DNA from: an uncultured bacterium
Lineage (GTDB): Bacteria > Verrucomicrobiota > Lentisphaeria > Victivallales > UBA1829
Direction: 5' to 3'
NCBI GenBank assembly: GCA_900549045.1
Contig: URNE01000044.1
Location: forward strand, 1 to 10,595
Length of the DNA: 10,595 bases
Under the pieces are notes generated by a model that did not search any database, had not been told where the DNA came from, and worked only from the letters and a program-made list of their open reading frames with translations. Position numbers and translations under genes: made by a program. Shown here piece after piece: positions 1-7,585 of the stretch; the stretch's first letter is position 1; the number at the start of each line of letters is the position of its first letter.

Positions 1-1
1 C

Positions 2-835
2 ATGAAACATCACCGGAACAGAAAAAACAATTCATGCTGCAAACGTAAATTCAACAGATTCACGCTTGTAGAGCTCCTTGTGGTAATTGCCGTCATCGCT
101 ATCCTTGCGGGTCTTCTTCTGCCTGCGCTCACCAGAGCGAGAGACAAGGCAAGAGAGATCTCCTGCGCCTCCAATGTCAAGCAGATCGGTTCCGCGCTGA
201 TTCTGTACGCCGGAGATTCGCAGGATTATTACCCGTCGGTCGTCGACAGCGGAAGCGAAGGCCTCTATCTGGAAGACCGGATCGGCTCCTATCTGAACCG
301 TCCGCTTCAGACGAACTCGAACCGCGCGAAACCGATGTATACGCAAAGCAGCGTCTGGTTCTGCCCCGGCTACGATGTCGTCGCGCCGAGCGCACCGGGA
401 GTGAGCTACGGCAACAGCTATCTCTTCACCATCGAGCAGAGCATCTGGTATGCGGCAGGGAATTACACGGCGCAAGTCAAAGGCAGCGCCTACTTCGCAA
501 AGAAGCTGGATGAAAGCCCGTACTGGCTCCCGTTCCGTCCATTTGAACTCAACAGCAATGTCGCGATCATGACCACGGGGAAACCGGTTGAAAACCAGTA
601 CGCCTCCATCCGCGGCACGCTGGACCAGAGCGGAGCCAAGACCTCCCCGCGGATTTCGCAGGATTACTATGTGAACGACTCAAAGCGCCTGGATCTTGTA
701 AAGTACAGCGCTCCGCATGACGGACGTTCCAACTTTCTGTTCGGCGACGGGCATGTAAGTTCCCGTTCCTATAAGACAACTATCAAAATCAAACAGTACG
801 GCACGGAAGCCTACTACAACTGGATCGGATTCTGA
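2..835 (+). CDS. Pseudopilin-like protein with prepilin N-terminus and C-terminal H-X9-DG motif
   Basis: A 277-residue protein with a type IV pilin-like N-terminus: a basic leader (residues 1-19, rich in Lys/Arg/Asn with a Cys pair at 12-13), then FTLVE with Phe20 as likely mature residue +1 and Glu24 as the conserved +5 glutamate, and a hydrophobic helix to about residue 44. It matches the prepilin N-terminal cleavage/methylation family (TIGR02532 type). Near the C-terminus, His239 is followed nine residues later by Asp249-Gly250, the H-X9-DG motif of PVC-type processing-associated prepilins. Such proteins are thought to be inner-membrane or surface pseudopilins handled by a prepilin peptidase; their individual roles are mostly unknown. 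The residue before the cut is Arg19 rather than the classical Gly. The ATG is the second base of the window, so its ribosome site is not visible and an upstream start cannot be excluded. The stop is one base before the next ATG, so the gene is probably co-translated with the secreted hydrolase downstream. Confidence 0.9.
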   Translation: MKHHRNRKNNSCCKRKFNRFTLVELLVVIAVIAILAGLLLPALTRARDKAREISCASNVKQIGSALILYAGDSQDYYPSVVDSGSEGLYLEDRIGSYLNRPLQTNSNRAKPMYTQSSVWFCPGYDVVAPSAPGVSYGNSYLFTIEQSIWYAAGNYTAQVKGSAYFAKKLDESPYWLPFRPFELNSNVAIMTTGKPVENQYASIRGTLDQSGAKTSPRISQDYYVNDSKRLDLVKYSAPHDGRSNFLFGDGHVSSRSYKTTIKIKQYGTEAYYNWIGF

Positions 836-836
836 C

Positions 837-3800
837 ATGAAAAAACTCCTCACACTTCTCTCTCTCGCGGCATTCTCGCTTTCCGCGCAAAATCTCATTT
901 TCAACGGGGAACTGGAGCTCGGAACCGACGGCTACGCCTACCGCACCATTCTGCGTCCGGACACAAACCCGAAACTCGTCTACACTCCGCTCGAAACGGC
1001 GGGGAAAAAGGGCGCGAAATTCCTGCTCGTCCGCTCTCCCTTCGCCGAACGCTTCGAACTCTATCTCAAAGAGTTTCCGCTGAAACCGGATACGGATTAC
1101 ACGCTCCGTTTCAAGGCGAAATGCAGCGTCGCCGGACAACCCCTCCGGATCAACATCTCCCGCGTCTCCCTGCGGAACGGGAAACTCGACTGGAACGGAT
1201 TCGCAAAGACTTTTACGCTCGGAACCGAGTGGCAAAACATCGAATTCAAATTCAACTCAGCCCGCCGCACCGACGGGTTCGCGCATCTGTTCCTGACCGG
1301 ACAGGATCAAAAGGAGAACCCCGTTGCGGATTTCTCGTTTGATTCCTTTGAGCTTTTCGAAACAAAATCGACTCCGTACGACAGCGTTCAAATCGCAGTT
1401 TCCGCTCCGGATTATCTGGTTGTCTCCGAATCCGCCGCCCCCATTGCGGTCACCGCGAAAGCCGCGAACTTCACCCCCAAAACGTTCGAAGGATCCATGA
1501 CCGTTTCCGCAATGGACGACACCACGGGAAAAAATGTTTGCCAGACAGAAATCCCCGTCAAGCTTGCGCCGGGAGAAATCCGCGAATTTCACACGGCGAT
1601 TCCGCTGAAATACGGCTGCTACACGCTCAACGCCGCCCTCCCCGGCGTTCCGGAAAACGCGGTTCTCCCCGGAAGCGTCGCAGTAGTCGGAAAGTACACA
1701 GCGTCCAAACTCAACTTCGACAAGGATTTCTGCGTCAGTCTGAACGGAGGACTCGACTGCAGCGGATATCCGAAATACAAAACCGACGGTTATCTCACCT
1801 TCAACGCGCCCGTCGAACGGCGGCTGGAGCTTCTCGCAAAGATGGGATGCCGGATGCTCCGCGAACATGACGGCGGATACGAAAGCACCGCATGGTGTCT
1901 GCTCGAAAAAGAACGCGGAAAACTGGATTTCTCGCATCTCGACCGCGGAGTCGACCTCATGCGGCGTTACGGAATCGAACCGTTTGCATGTCTCGGACGC
2001 ATCAACTTCCTGCGTCCCAAACCGGATCAGATTCACTGGTGGAGCAAAAAATGGCCGGACTGGCTCGACCCGCTCTGCAAGGAAGCCGAATACGCTCCGT
2101 ACAACTGGGGTCCGGTCAAAGGACGCGTCTTTCTTCCGCCGCTCGAACTCTGGCGCACATACGTCCGCAATGTTGCGACGCACGCAAAAGGGAAAATCCG
2201 CTACTACGAGCTCTTCAATGAACCAAACGGCGTCATGAGCGCAAAAAGCTATTTCCCGTTCATGAAAGCGACTTATGAAGAGATCAAAGCCGCCGATCCG
2301 GACGCACGTGTCGTCGGGCTCTCCGTTACGGAAGATTTCGGCGTGAAGACCGGACAGTTCGTGAAGGAGATGCTTCAGGCGGGCGGGGCAAAATACATGG
2401 ATATCGCCTCGTTTCACCCGTACACGAGCCGTGAACTCAGCTCCATTGCTCCGGCGGATGCAATGATTGCGGAGTTCCGCCAGCTCTTCGCCGAAGCGGG
2501 CGACAGAAACAAACCGATCTGGAACACGGAACTTTACTACACGTTCGACACGCCGGTCCGAGACGGAGCGTATCAGGGATTCGCAAAACCGCATCACATC
2601 GCGGCACGCTTCCTGACCGACCTCGGCGAAGGCGTCGCGCAATCCAATTTCCTGAACTTGGACCGAGTCTGGAAACGCCGTCTGATTCCGAACCACGATT
2701 TCGGGACGAACATGGAACTGGTTCCCAACGGATGCTACGTCGCCTTCAACGCGCTCGCCCGTTTCTTTGAAGCCGCGCGCCCCGTGTCCAAACACCGTTT
2801 TGCAGACAGCGTGATCGCATACGGATTCCGCAAAAACGGCAAGCCGGTCGCCGCGGTCTGGAACTACGGCAAACGCGACGGCATCAGCATCGATCTTTCC
2901 GGATTCGAAGTGTTCGACCTGTTCGGCAATCCTCTGAAGAGCGGCGAACTGCCCTGCGAAGCCGCACCGTACTACCTGCGCCCCGGAACGCTTTCCGACA
3001 CGGCATTCTTCGCAAAACTCGCAAAGCTTCCCGTGAAAATCGACCGCCCCGTCGTCCCCGTTGACCTGGTCCGTCTCGCCGGCGGCGCCGTTTACGGCAC
3101 ATTGTTCAACCAGTCGGCCGATCCGGTTTCAGGCGTCGTCGGATTCCGCGGCGGCGGACTGACGGCAAAGCGGGCAACAGAATTCTTCATCCCCGCAAAC
3201 AGCTCCATCCCGGTCGCAATTCCGGTCCGGGAAGCGAATGCAAATGAAAAGCCGCGTCTGCTGCTCTATGTCAACGGAGAACGGAACTCCACACCCGTTG
3301 TCTCCATACCCGTCACACTCATCCGCAACGAATCTGCGGAAGCGGGGAAAACGCAGACCATCGGAAAGACCGGAGATTTCGGCGGGATCTGGAGCATCCG
3401 GAAAGAACAAGACGAACTCATCTTCGAACTTTCCGTCGACGACTCCACCGACTCCGGCAGCAACGCCGCCGGACGCTATCCGTGGGAACAGGACTGCGCC
3501 GAACTCTTCTTCGACTTCTCGCCGTTCCTGCTCCGTCCAGGCCACCCGCGCGCCTATTCCGATGACACGGTCCGCGTGTTCCTGCTCCCCCGTCTCGCAA
3601 AAGAGCGGACGCTCGTCTGGAGCGCATCGAAACAAAACATCCGCGCCGATTACCGCAACACGAAGTCCAGCTACTCCGTCACGCTCCGGATGCCATGCAA
3701 ATCCGGAGCCATCGGTTTTGCGCTGAAACTCAACGACGCCAAACCGGGGGCGAAAACACACCGGGAACTCCGCTGGACAAGCGGCTCCGACACGCACAAC

Positions 3801-3848
3801 GACCGTACACAATTCAATATCGTCTATCTGAAAGGAGACAACAAATGA
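837..3848 (+). CDS. Secreted multidomain clan GH-A glycoside hydrolase (GH39-like core, CBM9-like C-terminus)
   Basis: A 1003-residue exported protein. A signal peptide covers residues 1-17 (Lys2-Lys3, hydrophobic core, SLSA before the cut). Residues about 19-175 resemble a lectin-like CBM4/9-type jelly roll, and 180-290 look like an Ig/beta-sandwich linker. The catalytic TIM barrel spans roughly 294-620. It has an LREHD segment (Arg342, His344) like the R-x-H strand of GH39 enzymes, the acid/base Glu462 in the motif ELFNEPNG, His527 in SFHPYT, and the likely nucleophile Glu565 in IWNTELYY. A beta domain follows the barrel, as is usual for GH39/GH51-like enzymes. Residues about 840-1000 form a DOMON/CBM9-like domain with the typical PWEQDCAELFFD stretch (Trp883). 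The substrate cannot be read from sequence, and family-level assignment (GH39 or an unclassified GH-A relative) is uncertain. A weak GGA at 827-829 precedes the start, which suggests coupling to the pseudopilin gene. The 3' end overlaps the next start as ATGA. Confidence 0.85.
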   Translation: MKKLLTLLSLAAFSLSAQNLIFNGELELGTDGYAYRTILRPDTNPKLVYTPLETAGKKGAKFLLVRSPFAERFELYLKEFPLKPDTDYTLRFKAKCSVAGQPLRINISRVSLRNGKLDWNGFAKTFTLGTEWQNIEFKFNSARRTDGFAHLFLTGQDQKENPVADFSFDSFELFETKSTPYDSVQIAVSAPDYLVVSESAAPIAVTAKAANFTPKTFEGSMTVSAMDDTTGKNVCQTEIPVKLAPGEIREFHTAIPLKYGCYTLNAALPGVPENAVLPGSVAVVGKYTASKLNFDKDFCVSLNGGLDCSGYPKYKTDGYLTFNAPVERRLELLAKMGCRMLREHDGGYESTAWCLLEKERGKLDFSHLDRGVDLMRRYGIEPFACLGRINFLRPKPDQIHWWSKKWPDWLDPLCKEAEYAPYNWGPVKGRVFLPPLELWRTYVRNVATHAKGKIRYYELFNEPNGVMSAKSYFPFMKATYEEIKAADPDARVVGLSVTEDFGVKTGQFVKEMLQAGGAKYMDIASFHPYTSRELSSIAPADAMIAEFRQLFAEAGDRNKPIWNTELYYTFDTPVRDGAYQGFAKPHHIAARFLTDLGEGVAQSNFLNLDRVWKRRLIPNHDFGTNMELVPNGCYVAFNALARFFEAARPVSKHRFADSVIAYGFRKNGKPVAAVWNYGKRDGISIDLSGFEVFDLFGNPLKSGELPCEAAPYYLRPGTLSDTAFFAKLAKLPVKIDRPVVPVDLVRLAGGAVYGTLFNQSADPVSGVVGFRGGGLTAKRATEFFIPANSSIPVAIPVREANANEKPRLLLYVNGERNSTPVVSIPVTLIRNESAEAGKTQTIGKTGDFGGIWSIRKEQDELIFELSVDDSTDSGSNAAGRYPWEQDCAELFFDFSPFLLRPGHPRAYSDDTVRVFLLPRLAKERTLVWSASKQNIRADYRNTKSSYSVTLRMPCKSGAIGFALKLNDAKPGAKTHRELRWTSGSDTHNDRTQFNIVYLKGDNK
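3834..3837 (+). promoter_or_regulatory. Ribosome binding site deciding the start of the CBM protein gene
   Basis: AAAGGAGA lies seven bases before the ATG at 3845. It sits inside the last codons of the hydrolase gene and selects the 3845 start over upstream in-frame codons back to 3695, which would remove the N-terminal signal peptide from its proper position. Confidence 0.75.
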
Positions 3849-4747
3849 ACAAACTGAACATCCTGCTTCTCGCCGCAGCTCTGTTCCCCGCGCTCTCCGC
3901 CGACGAATTCCGCGCCGCGAAACCGTGGCACGAAACAGCAAAAGGGACCTATTCCATCAATTACCCCGGCAAAGGCTGGCCGATGCTCGAACGCTCGCTC
4001 GAACTCAAACCGGAAACCTTTTACCGCGTCACACTCGAAGCCCGTTCGGAAGGCGGGACTCCCGCCTGCAATCTGATTTTCCGGCGCGGAGACGGCGTTA
4101 CTGTATTCAATTCCATCATCCCCACGTCCGACTGGAGCCGTCAGACCTTCTGGTTCTACAGCCGCAATGCAAAAACCGCGAAGCTTCAATGCTCATTCGA
4201 CCCGAAAGGCGGCGCGGGAAAGATTGCGGTCCGCGACATCAGGACCGAAGAAGTTTCCGATCCGGCTTCCGGGAATGTCATGCCGGACGCCGATTTTGAG
4301 CAGAACTCAGCTCCGCTCTTCTGGCGGGCGCACCGCAAGGGAACCGTCGCGCCCGTTCTTGCGGAAAGCGGAGATTTCCTGACCGGAGTCCGGAGTCTGC
4401 AGTTCACCTCCGGAGGAAACAGCGGAATCATCTCCGGCAAAATCCCCGTCGTCCCGGGCAGGACCTATCGTCTTTCCTTCTGGGCGAAGGCGAGCGCACC
4501 CGCCGGGCTGACGGCGGAGTTCAGCCTCTGGGATCCGGCCGGCAACCACAAGCCGCAGCATTTTCATTCCGGAGCGCAGGTCAAAATCGACTCCGGCTGG
4601 AAGAAATACGAAGTCGCCATTCCGATACCTTCCGACGCCGGAACTTATCCCGATCTTGCCGAGCGCATGGGCTCCATCACCTTCGGGACCTGGAACGGAC
4701 CCGAAGTTCAGTTTCTGATCGACGACGTTTCTTTCCTCGCGCCGTAA
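3845..4747 (+). CDS. Secreted protein with two lectin-like (CBM4/9-type) modules, no catalytic domain
   Basis: A 300-residue protein starting at the ATG that overlaps the previous stop (ATGA). The frame stays open upstream to 3695, but this start has a good ribosome site (3834-3837) and gives a clean signal peptide: Asn2-Lys3, a hydrophobic stretch, then ALSA with cleavage after residue 19. The mature part looks like two consecutive beta-sandwich modules of the CBM4/9 (carbohydrate-binding, galactose-binding-like) fold. The first has LELKPETFYRVTLEARS early and KIAVRDIRTEEV at its end. The second opens with MPDADFEQ, continues with VVPGRTYRLSFWAKAS and ends in VQFLIDDVSFLAP, the usual closing strand of these modules. 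No glutamate pair or other hydrolase motif is present. A sugar-binding accessory role beside the secreted hydrolase is inferred from fold and tight linkage; the bound glycan is unknown. It is the last gene of its unit. Confidence 0.78.
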   Translation: MNKLNILLLAAALFPALSADEFRAAKPWHETAKGTYSINYPGKGWPMLERSLELKPETFYRVTLEARSEGGTPACNLIFRRGDGVTVFNSIIPTSDWSRQTFWFYSRNAKTAKLQCSFDPKGGAGKIAVRDIRTEEVSDPASGNVMPDADFEQNSAPLFWRAHRKGTVAPVLAESGDFLTGVRSLQFTSGGNSGIISGKIPVVPGRTYRLSFWAKASAPAGLTAEFSLWDPAGNHKPQHFHSGAQVKIDSGWKKYEVAIPIPSDAGTYPDLAERMGSITFGTWNGPEVQFLIDDVSFLAP

Positions 4748-4856
4748 TTTCCGGACAGAATCATTGCGCAAGCCAGCTCCGCGCGCCCGAAAGAATCATC
4801 TGCATCGCCGTTTCCGCATGCAACGCAAAGATAGAACGGAAAAACTCTCCGGTACA

Positions 4857-4884
4857 TTGAAAAAAATTTTTCGCATGGTATATT
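4857..4884 (+). promoter_or_regulatory. Probable sigma70-type promoter of the GH42 operon
   Basis: In the 164-bp gap before the GH42 gene, TTGAAA (4857-4862) and TATATT (4879-4884) are separated by 16 bp, close to the housekeeping consensus. The segment is markedly AT-rich (a run of seven A then five T at 4860-4871) in an otherwise GC-rich window. Transcription would start near 4891, leaving a leader of about 20 nt. The rest of the gap (4748-4856) shows no gene and no convincing terminator. Confidence 0.6.
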
Positions 4885-4889
4885 TCCAT
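4875..4889. promoter_or_regulatory. Imperfect palindrome over the -10 element, possible operator
   Basis: ATGGTATATTTCCAT is a 15-base imperfect inverted repeat (ATGG/CCAT arms, five of seven pairs matching) centred on the proposed -10 box. A repressor binding here would block the GH42 operon promoter. No regulator gene is in the window, and an AT-rich element this short could be chance. Confidence 0.25.
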
Positions 4890-4900
4890 TTCAAACGAAA

Positions 4901-4904
4901 AGGA
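4901..4904 (+). promoter_or_regulatory. Ribosome binding site of the GH42 gene
   Basis: AAAAGGAAC places AGGA seven bases before the ATG at 4912, a good fit that fixes this start. Confidence 0.65.
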
Positions 4905-4911
4905 ACAGAAC

Positions 4912-6933
4912 ATGACGATCATAAAAAATTTCCCGTACATTCTCCACGGAGGCGACTGGAACCCCGACCAGTGGCTCGAACATCCTGAAATCATCGATCA
5001 GGATTTTGAACTCATGGACAAGGCGCACTGCAACACCTTCTCTCTCGGGATCTTCTCCTGGGGACAGATTGAAGTCGAAGAGGGGAAATTCGATTTTTCC
5101 TGGCTTGATTCCGTCATGGACCGCTGCGCCAAACGCGGGAAAAAAGTCTTTCTCGCCACCCCCTCCGCCGCCCGCCCCGGATGGATGGGTCTGCGCTACC
5201 CCGAAACCGCTCTCGCCGACGCGAACCGCGTGCGCCGCCCGTGGATGACCCGTCAGAGCGCCTGTCACAACTCCCCCGTCTTCCGCGAAGGGGTCCGGCG
5301 CATTGACAGCAAACTCGCCGAACGCTATGCGAATCACCCCGCGCTCGGCGGATGGCACATCAGCAACGAATACTGTGCGGTCTGCTACTGCGAACGCTGC
5401 ATCGCCAAATTCCATGATTTCCTGAAACAGCGCTACGGCACGCTTGAAAACCTCAACCGCGCCTACTGGTCCGCATTCTGGAGTCATCATTTCACCGACT
5501 GGACGCAGGTCAACCCGACCGATGAAGCCGTCGACATCGCCCGTCTCGACTGGATGCGCTTCACAACCGAAAACATCGTCGATTTCATGCGCATGGAAAA
5601 AGCAGCGATCCGGGTGTTCTCCGACAAGCCCGCTTCCACCAATATGATGGGCACTTTCGGTCCCCTCGATTACTGGAAAATCGCCGCGGAATGCGATTTC
5701 ATCGGCGACGACTGCTATCCGGACTGGTACATCGGCGATGTTGAACGCGAAGCCGCCCGTTTCGCATTCCTCCACGACATGCACTACACCATGCAGGACA
5801 AGCCCTTCATTCTCTTCGAAACCTGCCCCGGCTTTCCCAACTACCACACTTACACCAAGATGCGCCGTCCCAACGAAATGGTCCGCGAAATGCACCTCGC
5901 GCTCGGACACGGTTCCGACGGAACCATGTATTTCCAGTGGCGCAAGAGCCGCGGAAACGCGGAAAAGATCCACGGAGCTGTCGTCGGACACGACGGCACC
6001 GATCAGTCGCTCGTCTTCAAGACGGTTGCCGACTACGGCGCACATCTCGAAAAAATCGCGGAAATCGTCGACTCCCGCCGCAAGCAGGAAACCGCCGTTC
6101 TCTTCGACTGGGAATCGCTCTGGGCGCTCAACGGCACCTGCGGTTACGGCGGCGGCTCCGTCAAACGCTATGAAAAGACCGTCGACCAACACTACCGCGC
6201 ACTCTTCAAACACAACGCCGACCTCGCGGTCGTCAACGGCGACTGCGATTTCTCGAAATACAAACTCCTCGTCGTCCCCATGCTCTACATGGTCAAAAAA
6301 GAGACCGCCAAGCGCATGAAGGAATATGTCCGCAACGGCGGAACACTCGTCATGACTTACCTTTCCGCTTATGTGGACGAAAACAACGCCTGTTACTTCG
6401 GCGGCAACCCGGGCGGTAAAGAGCTGCGCGAACTCTTCGGAATCTGGAACGAGGATATCGACGGGCTCGAACCGCAGGTCAGACAGTCGTTCGACCTCGA
6501 CGGCAAACGCTGGGATGTCGAGGATTACGCAGAATATCTGCACGCCGAAGGCGCGGAGGTTCTCGCGACCTTCAATTCCGAATTCTACGCCGGCTCCCCC
6601 GCGGTCACAGTGAACCGTTTCGGCAAAGGCAAGGCGTTCTACATCGGAGCCCGCACCGGGCTCGACTTCCTTGTGGAGTTCTACGGGAAACTGATGAACG
6701 GATGCGGCATCGCGCCGGTTCTTCCGGACGTTCCGCAGGAACTCGCGGTCAGCCGCCGCATCGCCGCGGACGGAACGGAGTATTATTTCGTTCTCAACCT
6801 CACGCCGGAAGAGCGAGAGTTCGTCCTGCCCTTCCCGATGGAAGACATCTGGAACGGCGGAAGGGTTTCGCACCTCGTTCTCCCCGGTTCGGGCAGCACC
6901 GTGCTGAAAAAAGGAGCCGGTCCGCTGAAATGA
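4912..6933 (+). CDS. GH42 family beta-galactosidase, cytoplasmic
   Basis: A 673-residue protein of normal GH42 length with no signal peptide, so it probably acts in the cytoplasm on imported oligosaccharides. It opens with the family hallmark YILHGGDWNPDQW, followed by FSLGIFSWGQIE. The TIM barrel (about 1-390) carries the acid/base Glu153 in GWHISNEYC and the nucleophile Glu303 in FILFETCPG. Cys118, Cys158, Cys160 and Cys163 match the four-cysteine zinc site known from trimeric GH42 enzymes. From about residue 394 (AVLFDWESLWAL) comes the Rossmann-like trimerisation domain, and from about 605 the small C-terminal beta domain. GH42 enzymes remove terminal beta-D-galactose, and some act on alpha-L-arabinopyranosides or beta-D-fucosides, so the exact sugar is not settled. 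It has its own probable promoter and ribosome site, and its stop overlaps the start of the membrane-protein gene, so the two are coupled. Confidence 0.93.
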   Translation: MTIIKNFPYILHGGDWNPDQWLEHPEIIDQDFELMDKAHCNTFSLGIFSWGQIEVEEGKFDFSWLDSVMDRCAKRGKKVFLATPSAARPGWMGLRYPETALADANRVRRPWMTRQSACHNSPVFREGVRRIDSKLAERYANHPALGGWHISNEYCAVCYCERCIAKFHDFLKQRYGTLENLNRAYWSAFWSHHFTDWTQVNPTDEAVDIARLDWMRFTTENIVDFMRMEKAAIRVFSDKPASTNMMGTFGPLDYWKIAAECDFIGDDCYPDWYIGDVEREAARFAFLHDMHYTMQDKPFILFETCPGFPNYHTYTKMRRPNEMVREMHLALGHGSDGTMYFQWRKSRGNAEKIHGAVVGHDGTDQSLVFKTVADYGAHLEKIAEIVDSRRKQETAVLFDWESLWALNGTCGYGGGSVKRYEKTVDQHYRALFKHNADLAVVNGDCDFSKYKLLVVPMLYMVKKETAKRMKEYVRNGGTLVMTYLSAYVDENNACYFGGNPGGKELRELFGIWNEDIDGLEPQVRQSFDLDGKRWDVEDYAEYLHAEGAEVLATFNSEFYAGSPAVTVNRFGKGKAFYIGARTGLDFLVEFYGKLMNGCGIAPVLPDVPQELAVSRRIAADGTEYYFVLNLTPEEREFVLPFPMEDIWNGGRVSHLVLPGSGSTVLKKGAGPLK

Positions 6934-7580
6934 TTCAGTTTGACCTGAAACGCCGCTGGGTCTGTTTCCTGACCGGAATCACGCTCAGCGGCTTCGGAGT
7001 CGCAATGACGACGCGTGCGGGAATCGGCACGACCCCGATCTCCAGCGTCCCATACGTTCTTTCCATGATCTCTCCCCTCTCCATCGGGATGTGGACTCTG
7101 CTCATGAACGTCTTTTTCGTCCTGATTCAGTGGTTGATCCTCCGGAAGGAGTTTCCGCGTCATCAGCTGCTCCAAATCCCGGCGACTTTCCTTTTCGGCA
7201 TGATCATCGACCTCGGGATGTTCGTATTCCGCCCCCTGGTTTCCGATTTCTACCCGTATCAGATTCTGATGCTCATCGGAGGCTCCGCCCTGCTGGCCGC
7301 CGGAATCGCGCTTCAGGTCATGACCGACCTGCTGTGTCTGCCCGGCGATGCCATCGTCAAAATCGTTTCGGAAAAGCTGCGCTGGAACTTCGGGAAGCTG
7401 AAAATTTCATTTGACGTTACGCTCACGACAACCGCAATCGTAATTTCCCTGGTTTCGCTCTCCGCACTCCGCGGCGTCCGCGAGGGAACGGTTGCCGGAG
7501 CGTTCTGCGTGGGTACGCTGGTGGCGCTCCTCATGCCGCACCTGCGCTTCGCAAGGAAGCTCTGCTACGTAAGGAAATAA
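6930..7580 (+). CDS. Six-helix membrane protein of the YczE/YitT-like (DUF6198-like) family
   Basis: A 216-residue hydrophobic protein starting at the ATG that overlaps the GH42 stop (ATGA). AAGGAG at 6911-6916 is 13 bases upstream, rather far, which also points to translational coupling. The frame is open further upstream, inside the GH42 gene, but that extension is polar and arginine-rich and looks spurious. Membrane segments are visible at roughly 10-26, 52-71, 83-101, 110-130, 161-180 and 186-202. Family-like features are TRAGIGTTPISSVPYVLS after the first helix, LCLPGDAIVKIVSEK before the fifth, and the REGTVAGAFCVGTLVAL stretch in the last. The biochemical role of this family is poorly known. 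Placement behind a beta-galactosidase suggests movement of a sugar or product across the membrane, but that is inference only. It ends 5 bp from the stop of the converging isomerase gene. Confidence 0.75.
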   Translation: MIQFDLKRRWVCFLTGITLSGFGVAMTTRAGIGTTPISSVPYVLSMISPLSIGMWTLLMNVFFVLIQWLILRKEFPRHQLLQIPATFLFGMIIDLGMFVFRPLVSDFYPYQILMLIGGSALLAAGIALQVMTDLLCLPGDAIVKIVSEKLRWNFGKLKISFDVTLTTTAIVISLVSLSALRGVREGTVAGAFCVGTLVALLMPHLRFARKLCYVRK

Positions 7581-7585
7581 TCCTC

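Noticed and set aside
1257..2795. 512-codon open frame antisense to the secreted hydrolase
   Set aside because: Same composition artefact; no recognisable motif and no ribosome site, and it lies opposite the catalytic barrel.
3695..3844. 50-codon upstream extension of the CBM protein gene
   Set aside because: It lies within the 3' end of the hydrolase gene, is polar and lacks a ribosome site, whereas the 3845 start has a good ribosome site and a proper signal peptide.
4757..4799. Direct repeat AGAATCAT at 4757-4764 and 4792-4799
   Set aside because: An eight-base repeat once in a 164-bp gap can easily be chance, and it is not placed like an activator site relative to the promoter.
4801..4842. 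Possible terminator hairpins (TGCAT/ATGCA and TTTCCG/CGGAAA) after the CBM protein gene
   Set aside because: Stems are only 5-6 bp with loops of 12-20 bases and no T-run, so a terminator is not supported.
4891..6873. Very long open frame (660 codons) antisense to the GH42 gene
   Set aside because: It is exactly opposite a gene with full GH42 motifs. The translation is low-complexity in Val/Glu/Phe/Asp with no domain, as expected from the complementary frame of GC-rich third-position codons.
6702..6929. 76-codon upstream extension of the membrane-protein gene
   Set aside because: It overlaps the conserved C-terminal domain of the GH42 enzyme in another frame and encodes an arginine-rich segment unlike the membrane family.
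7546..7560. Hairpin GCTTC-GCAAG-GAAGC near the end of the membrane-protein gene
   Set aside because: Five-base stem within coding sequence and no following T-run on either strand; not a credible terminator.
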